From positions 496,001 through 560,000 of the forward strand of contig CAYPIY010000002.1 in the NCBI GenBank assembly GCA_964410965.1: a stretch of DNA of 64,000 nucleotides, in the 5' to 3' direction. The position numbers and the translations under genes are program-made. The notes under the pieces are model-generated. The model made no database searches and had not been told where the DNA came from. It was given only the letters and a program-made list of their open reading frames with translations. Of this stretch, positions 35,953 to 44,351 are shown one piece after another; the stretch's first letter is position 1; each line of letters starts with the position of its first letter. Source of the DNA: JBBIRG01 sp964410965 (GTDB lineage: Bacteria; CLD3; SB21; JBBIRG01).

Positions 35953-35979
35953 TATTATGTTATTCGCAAAATATAATAC

Positions 35980-38172
35980 TCATATAACGTCCACTTGATT
36001 ACCGTGTGTGAATCGGCCGATCAAATACACTGAAAGATTGTTAATCCGGCCGTATTCGATCATATCCGGCGCTTCATCATCGGGAACCGAAAAAAGAAGT
36101 CCTCCGGATGTCTGGGCATCGCACAGGATGATCTGGTCCGTGCGGGAGACTTCGGGTGCCCATCTGACGAAAGGATTCACGTAATCAAGGTTATTCAGTG
36201 TGCCACCGGGGACCATGCCGCTGATGACCAGTTCACGCACACCCGAAAAAACAGGAACCTGAGAAGTTGTAATTTCGGCTCCGAGACGACCTTTTCCGGT
36301 CATTTCCAGCAAGTGGCCCAGCAGTCCGAATCCGGTAACATCGGTGCATGCCGTAACCGTGAACGATTCTGCAATCCGCAGAATATCATCATTTAATTTC
36401 ATCATTGATCGTATCGCTTCATGTGCCCGGTTCAGATCAGCTGCGTTTCGCTTGATAGCTGTTGAAAGGATCCCGGTACCGAGCGGTTTAGTGAGAAACA
36501 GAGCGTCTCCGGGGCGGGCCGTATGATTCCGGAGGATTTTTTCCGGATGCGCCACGCCGGTTGCGCACAGTCCGAATTTCGGTTCCGTATCCTCGATGGT
36601 GTGCCCGCCGGCGATTGAAATGCCGGCCTCTGCAGCGATGGACTGAGCGCCTGCCAGTATCTGATCAAGAACGGACAAGGGCAGCCTTTTGATGGGAAAT
36701 GCGGCCAGATTCAACGCCCACAGGGGTTTGGCGCCCATCGCGTAAATGTCGCTCAGTGCGTTGACGGCCGCAATGGCGCCGAACGTAAAGGGATCGTCCA
36801 CAACCGGCGTGAAAAAATCGACCGTCTGCACAACCGCCGTATCATCACTGATTTTATAAACTGCCGCGTCATCCGAAGTTTCGGCGCCGACCATCAGCCG
36901 GGCGTCAGTGGGAACAGGCAATTTTTTTAACACGGTTTCGAGATCCCGGGGACGCAATTTACACGCGCATCCGAGGCCGTGAGTAAAACGGGTCAGCCTT
37001 ACCGGTTCCGAGTCAGATATAATGATCGGAGAGTCATCTCGCTTTAGCCTCCGGTAAGAGTCAATGATCGCACGGGATGCGTTCTCAATATCCTCTGAGA
37101 CTGTCATCCGGCCGGTAGAGAACCGGATTGTTCCCAGCGCCAGTTCGTCAGGCACTCCCATGGCTTTAAGTACGGATGATGCGACAACCGAATCGCTGTG
37201 GCACGCGGCTCCAGCCGAGGCCGCTACAATCTCCCGAAGCTCGTCCAGAAGGGTGTTCGCGTCTATGCCTGGAAATGAAGCGCTGAGCGTGTTCGGAAGA
37301 CGCTTTTCGCGGTGGCCGTTGATTTTCAGTTCCGGCAGATTGCTTATCAGGGTTCTTTCCATGAGATCGCGCATCAGGGAAAGATGCTCAGTATTTGAAG
37401 CCAGGTTTTCCTTAACCCATTCGGCGGCGGCGCCGAGCCCGGCGATCTCGATCACATTTTCGGTGCCCGCGCGCATATTGAATTCATGCGAAGCGCCGTG
37501 AATCATTTTTTCAATACGAACGCCTTTCCGCATATACAACACGCCGGTTCCTTTTGGCGCGTAAAATTTATGCCCGGCTAAGGTCAGCAAATCGACTCCG
37601 AGGTCTTTAACATTGACAGGGATTTTGCCTGCGGATTGCGCGGCGTCCGTATGGAAAAAAACTCCTTTCTTTTGTGCTATTGCAGATAATTCCTCAATCG
37701 GCTGAATGGTGCCTGTTTCGTTATTCGCGTGCATGATGGTGACAAGGATTGTCTCTGAAGTTACGGCCTTGACAAGATCGGCTGGATCAACCAGTCCGTC
37801 TGAATCGACGGGCAGGTAAGTCACTTTGAATCCCTGCGTTTCAAGAAACCGGCACACTTCGGTTACCGCCGGATGTTCGACGGCCGATGTGATGATATGA
37901 TTCCCGTTTTTCCTGCAGGCGTACGCCGCGCCTTTGACAGCCCAATTGTCAGATTCGCTACCGCCGCTCGTAAACAGGATTTCTTCGGGCTCGCATCCAA
38001 TAAGCTGAGCGACCTGTTGACGGGCTTTTACGACAGCGTTCCGGGTCTGAATTCCGAACCAGTGAGTACTGGACGGATTGCCGTAAAAAACTTCCAGGTA
38101 AGGCTTCATGGCGCTGATCACTTCCGGAAGCAGGGGTGTCGTCGCGTTGTAATCAAGATATACAGGCGGCAT
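35980..38172 (-). CDS. selD: cysteine desulfurase-selenophosphate synthetase (NifS-SelD) fusion
   Basis: The 730-residue protein joins two enzymes. Residues 1-380 are a PLP-dependent cysteine desulfurase (NifS/IscS type) with the PLP lysine K202 in AGHK, HTDAAQSAGK upstream, and the active-site cysteine C324 in GAACHSD. Residues 388-730 are selenide, water dikinase (SelD) with GLGCACK (C402 aligns with E. coli C17 and K405 with K20), GGHTIEDTEPKFGL and CDAQTSGGLL. The desulfurase half can release selenium from selenocysteine and pass it to the SelD half, which makes selenophosphate from selenide and ATP. Fusion would channel selenide. Few such fusions are known to me. tRNA-Sec lies 1.2 kb away on the same strand. 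Confidence 0.95.
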   Translation of the reverse strand: MPPVYLDYNATTPLLPEVISAMKPYLEVFYGNPSSTHWFGIQTRNAVVKARQQVAQLIGCEPEEILFTSGGSESDNWAVKGAAYACRKNGNHIITSAVEHPAVTEVCRFLETQGFKVTYLPVDSDGLVDPADLVKAVTSETILVTIMHANNETGTIQPIEELSAIAQKKGVFFHTDAAQSAGKIPVNVKDLGVDLLTLAGHKFYAPKGTGVLYMRKGVRIEKMIHGASHEFNMRAGTENVIEIAGLGAAAEWVKENLASNTEHLSLMRDLMERTLISNLPELKINGHREKRLPNTLSASFPGIDANTLLDELREIVAASAGAACHSDSVVASSVLKAMGVPDELALGTIRFSTGRMTVSEDIENASRAIIDSYRRLKRDDSPIIISDSEPVRLTRFTHGLGCACKLRPRDLETVLKKLPVPTDARLMVGAETSDDAAVYKISDDTAVVQTVDFFTPVVDDPFTFGAIAAVNALSDIYAMGAKPLWALNLAAFPIKRLPLSVLDQILAGAQSIAAEAGISIAGGHTIEDTEPKFGLCATGVAHPEKILRNHTARPGDALFLTKPLGTGILSTAIKRNAADLNRAHEAIRSMMKLNDDILRIAESFTVTACTDVTGFGLLGHLLEMTGKGRLGAEITTSQVPVFSGVRELVISGMVPGGTLNNLDYVNPFVRWAPEVSRTDQIILCDAQTSGGLLFSVPDDEAPDMIEYGRINNLSVYLIGRFTHGNQVDVI

Positions 38173-38192
38173 AAACGATTATTGAAATAAAT

Positions 38193-38231
38193 AAAAAAAC
38201 TTCATCCTGAGCGCAGTCGAAGAATGAAGTT
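38193..38231 (-). terminator. hairpin/terminator with a repeat-like loop
   Basis: An 8-bp stem (AACTTCAT at 38198-38205, ATGAAGTT at 38224-38231) encloses the 18-base loop 38206-38223, whose sequence CCTGAGCGCAGTCGAAGA resembles a short repeated palindromic element seen in many bacterial genomes. On the minus strand it is followed by a seven-T run (plus 38193-38199), so it should terminate transcription of the gene at 38252-39238. Confidence 0.7.
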
Positions 38232-38251
38232 TTGTTGGCCAATCCGCTATT

Positions 38252-39238
38252 TTATTCTATACCGGCAAGATGTTTCATGAATTGCACCCGTTCGTAAGCG
38301 CCCGGATTATCGACTTTATTCAGGCTCATTTTTCCTCTAAAATCATCGATCGTCTTGTGCTGATGGACGGCCATCCAGGACTCGATGTCCTTCAGCATTT
38401 GCTCGAGATATTCAACTCCGTTTTTATACAGGGTGGAGCAGACCTGAACCGCTTTCGCGCCGGCCAACAGCATCTTAATAACCCCGTGGCCGTCATGTAT
38501 GCCTGTAGAGGCCGCGAGGTCAATTTCCACGCGGCTGGATAACAGCGCAATCCAGCGAAGGGGAATGGAAATATCCGAAGGGGCGCTGTAGATATTGCTC
38601 GCGGTTACCTGATATTTGTCGATGTCGATGTCGGGGGAAAAGAAACGGTTGAACAGCACCATTCCTTGAATTCCTGTCCAGGATAGTTTCTGTATCGTAT
38701 GCGCCATGGCAGAGAAGTGATAACTGATCTTAATTGAAACGGGTATCGAGACGTATTTTTTTACTTCGGCAATTACGTCAAAATACACCTGTTCATTCTG
38801 CTCGCTGTTCTTATACGGGCTCGACGACATGACAAATATATTCAGTTCAAGGGCGTCAGCGCCGGCTTCCTGTATGCGTTTGGCGAAAACGGTCCATTCG
38901 GAGGCGGACATGCAGTTTATGCTGGCGATGACCGGAATGGCGACAGATTTTTTAGTGTTTTTGATGAGTTCCAGGTACTCGGCGATTTTGTGCTCCTGGG
39001 TGTAACTGCGGATATAATCTTCGGCTTCCGGATACACAGCCGGATTATCGCTGCGGGTCACGAGAGAGGCGATTTCATGACGAATCTGTTCCTCAAAAAG
39101 GGACTTGATCACTACAGCGCCCGCGCCGTGACTCTCCAGTTTCTTAATGCTGTCTGCCGTTTTTGTTAATCCGGAACTTCCTACGATGATAGGGTTTTTT
39201 AATTTTAATCCCAGGTAGGTTGTCGCTAAGTTTGGCAT
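38252..39238 (-). CDS. dihydroorotate dehydrogenase-like flavoprotein
   Basis: The 328-residue protein has the FMN-binding TIM-barrel pattern of class 1 dihydroorotate dehydrogenases: NLATTYLGLKLKNPIIVGSSG, VIASINCMSASEW, VSIKISYHF and IDLAASTGIHDGHGVIKMLLAGAKAVQVCS. In the catalytic loop the usual Asn-x-Ser-Cys-Pro type sequence is replaced by LNIFVMSSSPYKNSEQ, so it may not oxidise dihydroorotate. Proteins of this type are widespread and often sit by oxidoreductases. AGGAG precedes the ATG at 39238. It lies between tRNA-Sec and the NifS-SelD gene. Its real substrate is unknown. Confidence 0.85.
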   Translation of the reverse strand: MPNLATTYLGLKLKNPIIVGSSGLTKTADSIKKLESHGAGAVVIKSLFEEQIRHEIASLVTRSDNPAVYPEAEDYIRSYTQEHKIAEYLELIKNTKKSVAIPVIASINCMSASEWTVFAKRIQEAGADALELNIFVMSSSPYKNSEQNEQVYFDVIAEVKKYVSIPVSIKISYHFSAMAHTIQKLSWTGIQGMVLFNRFFSPDIDIDKYQVTASNIYSAPSDISIPLRWIALLSSRVEIDLAASTGIHDGHGVIKMLLAGAKAVQVCSTLYKNGVEYLEQMLKDIESWMAVHQHKTIDDFRGKMSLNKVDNPGAYERVQFMKHLAGIE

Positions 39239-39321
39239 GAAATCTCCTGAAAGTTAGTCATGAATAACAACCGAAAAGATATGAGAAATTTATCAATAAA
39301 TCAAACGGGAAAATTTATAAA

Positions 39322-39418
39322 TGGCGGGAGTATGTGGGAATCGAACCCTACCATTCCCTGAAACAGGGAATCATCGGTTTTGAAGACCGTGAGAGCCACC
39401 AGGCCGCCCTATACTCCC
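39322..39418 (-). tRNA. selC: tRNA-Sec (anticodon UCA)
   Basis: Read on the minus strand this 97-base RNA, counting its encoded CCA, has an 8-bp acceptor stem (GGGAGTAT with ATACTCCC) and discriminator G. The anticodon loop CTTCAAA holds UCA, and the variable arm is long, with an 8-bp stem (ATTCCCTG/CAGGGAAT) and a TTT loop. The T-loop is TTCGATT. The long acceptor, UCA anticodon and extra arm are diagnostic of selenocysteine tRNA. The T-stem pairs cleanly only at the inner three pairs unless one A is bulged, and D-arm pairing is imperfect by eye. It reads UGA at SECIS-marked codons. Confidence 0.92.
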
Positions 39419-39523
39419 GCGTACGCAACGAATGTAAGGGACTCAGGGATTGATTTCAAGAAAAAGAAATAGTATTTCACAATCATCGGAATAAAAGGTT
39501 ATATTATCCGGCGGAGGTTAACG

Positions 39524-40507
39524 ATGAAAGCTATGGTACTCAGGCAACAGGGAACCGATTTGGAAATGACGGAAGTCCCCGAACCGTTTTGCACTCATGA
39601 TCAGGTCCTTGTGAAGGTTGAAGCCTGCGCGGTGTGCCGTACGGACCTTCATGTGATTGACGGAGATCTGGACCATCCGGTATTACCGCTCATTCCCGGA
39701 CATGAGATCGTGGGACGTGTGGTTAAAACCGGTAAAAACGTCAAGGGAATTCGAACGGGTGACAGGGTAGGAATTCCGTGGCTGGGCTGGACCTGCGGAC
39801 AATGCTCCTATTGCATAAGCGGCCAGGAAAATCTGTGCGACAAAGCCAGATTCACGGGTTACCATATCGACGGGGGATACGCGGAAATGACCGTCGCTGA
39901 CTGGCGGTATTGTTTTCCCGTTGATTCCCGCATGCCTGCGGAAAACACCGCGCCTCTTCTGTGCGCCGGACTTATCGGATACCGTTCATACCGGATGGCC
40001 GGCGACGCAAGTATTATAGGGTTGTACGGATTCGGGGCCGCCGCGCATATTATCACGCAGATCGCGGTGGGGCATGGGAAAACGGTTTACGCGTTTACGA
40101 AACGGGACGACGCTGAAAGCCGGTCATTCGCTCTGTCGCTCGGCGTTCACTGGGCAGGAGCGGTCAGCGATCAGCCTCCTGAAATGCTGGACGCCGCGAT
40201 CATTTTCGCGCCGGCCGGTGAACTGGTGCCGTCGGCATTATCGCATACACGCAAGGGCGGAATCGTTGTCTGCGCGGGAATTCACATGAGCGACATCCCT
40301 TCTTTCCCGTATCGCATACTCTGGGAAGAACGCTGTATCCGTTCTGTCGCCAATCTCACTCGTCAGGACGGAATGGAATTTATGGAACTGGTTTCTTCCA
40401 TTCCCGTGCATACGGCGGTTACCGTATTTCCTCTGCGTGAAACAAACCGTGCCGTCAGTTTACTGCGTGCGGGACGTCTGCAGGGCGCAGCCGTTTTAGT
40501 GCCCTGA
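39524..40507 (+). CDS. zinc-dependent alcohol dehydrogenase
   Basis: The 327-residue protein is an MDR-family dehydrogenase. It shows the catalytic-zinc ligands in ACAVCRTDLHVIDGDL and PGHEIVG, the four structural-zinc cysteines in CGQCSYCISGQENLC, and the nucleotide-binding GLYGFGAAAH. The length and the WLGWTCGQC segment match AdhA/AdhP-type enzymes. GGAGG precedes the ATG at 39524. It oxidises alcohols or reduces aldehydes; the natural substrate cannot be told. It reads away from tRNA-Sec and has no obvious operon partner; a weak 4-bp hairpin follows. Confidence 0.92.
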   Translation: MKAMVLRQQGTDLEMTEVPEPFCTHDQVLVKVEACAVCRTDLHVIDGDLDHPVLPLIPGHEIVGRVVKTGKNVKGIRTGDRVGIPWLGWTCGQCSYCISGQENLCDKARFTGYHIDGGYAEMTVADWRYCFPVDSRMPAENTAPLLCAGLIGYRSYRMAGDASIIGLYGFGAAAHIITQIAVGHGKTVYAFTKRDDAESRSFALSLGVHWAGAVSDQPPEMLDAAIIFAPAGELVPSALSHTRKGGIVVCAGIHMSDIPSFPYRILWEERCIRSVANLTRQDGMEFMELVSSIPVHTAVTVFPLRETNRAVSLLRAGRLQGAAVLVP

Positions 40508-40806
40508 ATAATGAGCCATTTACCGGGCTTTTAAAACAATAGTGTACATTTAACATGATATGATGCGATATATAAAATTCAGAATTTTTACTCGTGATTG
40601 TATGTTTTTTTCTGTTAACTTTCTTAAATCAGGTCAGCATCTATCCGTAGGATCTGATTGCTGTTTAAATGTTACACGGTTTCGTACAACCGGTTTTGTT
40701 TAATTGAAAATTTGTCTTTTTTCTGCATCCGTTCTTTGATATATTGTTGCCGCATCCATACTAATTCGGCACGGTAATTTCACAATCCTTTTTTGATGTA
40801 AACGCT

Positions 40807-43800
40807 ATGAAGCTGCTCCTGTCAGTCAGGTTTTTTAAAAAGATCATCGCTCTGAACGCCGGATTAATATTATTTCACGGATCCATAAACGCTCAAACCC
40901 AGCCTCTCCGTTTCAGCCGTTTGGTTCCGGGAAACGATGAGAACCATAACACGATTATATGTATGATACAAGACCGGGCCGGATTCATGTGGTTCGGAAC
41001 CAAAAAGGGAGTCCTTCGGTATGACGGTTATCAATTCAGGCATTATAAGCATTCGGTCATTGATTCAACAAGCATAGGCGGCGATTTTGTTCGTGCGATG
41101 GCTCAGGACCGTGACGGCAACCTGTGGATCGGAATTGAAAACGGGGGGCTGAACCGTTTCAACCATACCCATAAAACATTTATAAAAATACCTATATCGG
41201 AAACGGATTCGTCTGCCGGCACCCCGGAAAGCGTCTACTCGATGGAATATGATTCTTCAGGCGTCCTTTGGCTGGGAACCCAGTCCGGGTTGCGTCGCTA
41301 TCATATTTCATCAGGAATGACACAGCGCATCGATCTTGCCCCTGTCAATACCCGGATTATGTCGATTAAGAAAGGCCGGCCGGGTGAACTATGGATTGCG
41401 ACATGGAATAACGGCGTCTACCGGTACGAGACCGGAGGAAATAAACTAACTTCCGTTCCATTCAGCAATACCCGGCAGGATGCATTGATATGGTCTGTAT
41501 ATCCGGATCAGAGAGGCCGCATTTGGCTTTGCACTTTTTCGAACGGATTACAAATCCTTGACAGCGCAGCAAACCGGTTTGTGCATTATGTGCCTGTAAA
41601 CCACGCTCATGCAGAACGGCTGAACCGCTCCAATGTTTTCAGTGTTTTTGAAGACGGCCATGGACGGATATGGATCGGTAAATATCAGGGCGGCATGGAT
41701 ATATTAAACACTTATTCAGGTGAGCTACAGACATTCAGATACAATCCTTCGGAAAATACAGGCGTGGCAAGCGATATCATCCTTTGTTTTTACCAGGACA
41801 GAACGGGTATAATCTGGGTCGGAACTTATGGCGAAGGTTTGAGTCTTTATCATCCGCTGATGTATCGTTTTCATGACTACAACAGGAGGAATCTTCCTCT
41901 GAAATCCGATGAGATCGTCGATGCAATCGGAGGATATTCCATCCATGATCTATGGCTCGTACTGAATACGGGATTTCTGGTACCCTTCGAAAAAGAAGCG
42001 ACCCGGCCTATAAAACTTACTTCCCCGGATGAAGTGGTTGCTTTTTCATATTACGAGAACAAACAAACGATTTGGTGGACAAGTTCCAAAGCGCTGTACG
42101 ATTTTAACCCTCAGTCAGGGAAAATCAAACGATACCCTATGCCCGAAGGCAAATTTCCGACCCTGGATTATATCGGCCGTTATGATTCGGTTCGGTTGCT
42201 GATCGGGACGTTTGATCATCCTCTGATATTCGACAAACGCTCAAAACAGTTTTCCGGAATTGAGGATACTGACAGCAATCTTGCAGTGTTAAACAAACAG
42301 AGAATCCTCAGTTATTTGAATGACTCGGATACATTACGCTGGTTCGGCATCAACCGGGGCGGGCTGTACCGCTACAACACCCGCACCCGCACGTTAAAGC
42401 ACTATTCAAAGGCATCGGTCCATTCCGCACGCCTTAGCAATGATGTGATTCTTTATCTGTACAAAGATCGCTGTCATTATCTGTGGATTGGCACCGAAGG
42501 AGGCCTGAACGCGCTTAATACCGGTAATGACAGTGTAACCATTTACAGGGAAGAACAGGGATTGCTCAATGACATCGTATATACCATAGTTGAGGACGGC
42601 AGGGAGAATCTCTGGATGTCCACTCCCCGCGGTATTTCCCGGTTCAGCCGGAAAAACAGGACATTCCGCAACTACGACGAACAGGACGGTCTTCCCGCTT
42701 CTGCTCCTAAATACAATTCATCAGCCCGTCTTTCCGGGAGCGGTGAAATCATTGTCGGCAACAGGGGAGGGTTTGTTGTCTTCCATCCGGACAGCATCCG
42801 TGAGAATGAATTCCCCCCGCCGGTAAGGTTAACGTCAATCAAGAAATTCAACCGCGAGTTCATAACCGATACGCCGGTTGAAATGATGGATCATGTCGAA
42901 TTATCCCACCAGGATTATGTCGTTTCCTTTGAGTTTACCGCGCTGAGTTACATGAACAGCCAGAAAAATCAATACGCTTACCGGCTGGAGGGATTTGACG
43001 ACGCTTGGACATACACCAAAAACCGTTCGGTGACCTATACCAATCTCAGTCCCGGAAATTATACGCTTCACATCCGGGCCTCCAATAATGACGGCGTATG
43101 GAATGAGGACGGTTATCGTCTTGCGATTTACGTGTCTCCCCCGTTTTACCGGACCTGGTGGTTTATGAGCGGCGCGGTTTTGGCGTTATTTGCAGGCGTT
43201 GTGGCCGTTCATAAATTTCGCGTAAGAACCATTAAACAGCAGAAAGCGGCTCTGGAAAACCAGGTTTCGGAACGAACCCGCGAGATACTAAGGCAAAAAA
43301 CAGATATCGAGATTGCGAACCGGCAGATTACCGAGCAGAAAAACGACCTGGAGCGCGTTAACTGCCAGCTCTCCGATACCCTCAATCAGCTGCAGGTAAA
43401 GGAATCGGAACTGATCCATGCCGAAAAAATGAGCGCCCTGGGCGATCTGGTAGCGGGTATGACACATGAGATCAACAATCCGGTAACCTTCGTTATCGGC
43501 AACATGGATTACCTGGATCATGAATTCAAAAGGACCTTTGCTTCAGAGATTCCGGAAGCGCCGGCTCCGCAACAACTGGTGGAATGGAAAAAAGCCATTC
43601 ACGCATCGATGGTCGGGGCTAAGCGGGTAAAAGATATCATAGCCAACCTTAAGAACTTCTCCAAACTGGATGAGGCGGATTTCAAGGAAATCTTCATTCA
43701 CCGCGACCTGGATATTATCATCAATTTGTTTTTCAGCCATATACCTCACATCATCATCGAAAAACGGTTTGACCCCCGCCTTGACAAAGAACCCTTTGGC

Positions 43801-44166
43801 TGTTACGCGCGGGAATTGAATCTGTGTTTCCGCAACATAATGGTCAATGCCGTGCAGGCTATCCGGGACGCTGAGAAAGCCAATCTCTATGAAGCCGGCG
43901 CTGGAAAAATCCTGATCCTGACGAAAAAGACCGGCCTCGCCGTCACAATCACCTTCAGAGATAATGGAATCGGTATTCCGAAAAAGATTCAGGAAAAAAT
44001 ATTCCTGCCTTTTTTTACCACCCGCGATATCGGAGAAGGGCGCGGACTGGGCTTGTCCGAAACCTATGGGATCATCCGGAAGCATCAGGGGCATATCGAT
44101 GTAACCAGTGAACACCATAAAGGCGCCGAGATTACATTAATCCTACCGCTTCATTCAACAAAATAA
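40807..44166 (+). CDS. propeller-type (Reg_prop/Y_Y_Y) sensor histidine kinase, NtrB-like core
   Basis: The 1119-residue protein has a signal peptide (about 1-29), propeller blades (GFMWFGTKKGVLRYDGY, NLWIGIENGGLNRF, IIWVGTYGEGLSLYHP) to about 680, a Y_Y_Y domain (about 690-775) and a membrane span (about 782-802). A coiled coil (about 815-875) leads to the histidine kinase: H-box AGMTHEINNPV near residue 886 and an HATPase domain ending GRGLGLSETYGIIRKHQG. The H-box and ATPase type resemble NtrB-like kinases, not the HisKA of the kinase at 19987-23583. It lacks receiver and DNA-binding parts. The region 40508-40806 upstream is AT-rich with no gene. No adjacent regulator gene is seen. Confidence 0.93.
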   Translation: MKLLLSVRFFKKIIALNAGLILFHGSINAQTQPLRFSRLVPGNDENHNTIICMIQDRAGFMWFGTKKGVLRYDGYQFRHYKHSVIDSTSIGGDFVRAMAQDRDGNLWIGIENGGLNRFNHTHKTFIKIPISETDSSAGTPESVYSMEYDSSGVLWLGTQSGLRRYHISSGMTQRIDLAPVNTRIMSIKKGRPGELWIATWNNGVYRYETGGNKLTSVPFSNTRQDALIWSVYPDQRGRIWLCTFSNGLQILDSAANRFVHYVPVNHAHAERLNRSNVFSVFEDGHGRIWIGKYQGGMDILNTYSGELQTFRYNPSENTGVASDIILCFYQDRTGIIWVGTYGEGLSLYHPLMYRFHDYNRRNLPLKSDEIVDAIGGYSIHDLWLVLNTGFLVPFEKEATRPIKLTSPDEVVAFSYYENKQTIWWTSSKALYDFNPQSGKIKRYPMPEGKFPTLDYIGRYDSVRLLIGTFDHPLIFDKRSKQFSGIEDTDSNLAVLNKQRILSYLNDSDTLRWFGINRGGLYRYNTRTRTLKHYSKASVHSARLSNDVILYLYKDRCHYLWIGTEGGLNALNTGNDSVTIYREEQGLLNDIVYTIVEDGRENLWMSTPRGISRFSRKNRTFRNYDEQDGLPASAPKYNSSARLSGSGEIIVGNRGGFVVFHPDSIRENEFPPPVRLTSIKKFNREFITDTPVEMMDHVELSHQDYVVSFEFTALSYMNSQKNQYAYRLEGFDDAWTYTKNRSVTYTNLSPGNYTLHIRASNNDGVWNEDGYRLAIYVSPPFYRTWWFMSGAVLALFAGVVAVHKFRVRTIKQQKAALENQVSERTREILRQKTDIEIANRQITEQKNDLERVNCQLSDTLNQLQVKESELIHAEKMSALGDLVAGMTHEINNPVTFVIGNMDYLDHEFKRTFASEIPEAPAPQQLVEWKKAIHASMVGAKRVKDIIANLKNFSKLDEADFKEIFIHRDLDIIINLFFSHIPHIIIEKRFDPRLDKEPFGCYARELNLCFRNIMVNAVQAIRDAEKANLYEAGAGKILILTKKTGLAVTITFRDNGIGIPKKIQEKIFLPFFTTRDIGEGRGLGLSETYGIIRKHQGHIDVTSEHHKGAEITLILPLHSTK

Positions 44167-44291
44167 CCATCGTATTTCCGGCATGAATTCTTCAGGCAAT
44201 AAGCGCCGGTTGCTGTTTGCGGAGGTGTGCCGGGGCGGAAAGATGCGCCTGACCGCGGATCATCGTAGTGTATCATACAAATGGAGGGCAT

Positions 44292-44322
44292 AAAAAAAGG
44301 TTCCGGCATAAACCGGAACCTT
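44292..44322 (-). terminator. terminator after gdhA
   Basis: A perfect 10-bp stem (44297-44306 with 44313-44322) has a six-base loop. On the minus strand it is followed by a seven-T run (plus 44292-44298), 30 bases past the gdhA stop. It also lies downstream of the convergent kinase gene but has no T-run for that strand. Confidence 0.9.
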
Positions 44323-44351
44323 GGGTTGTAACGCAAATCAAAGAACAAATA

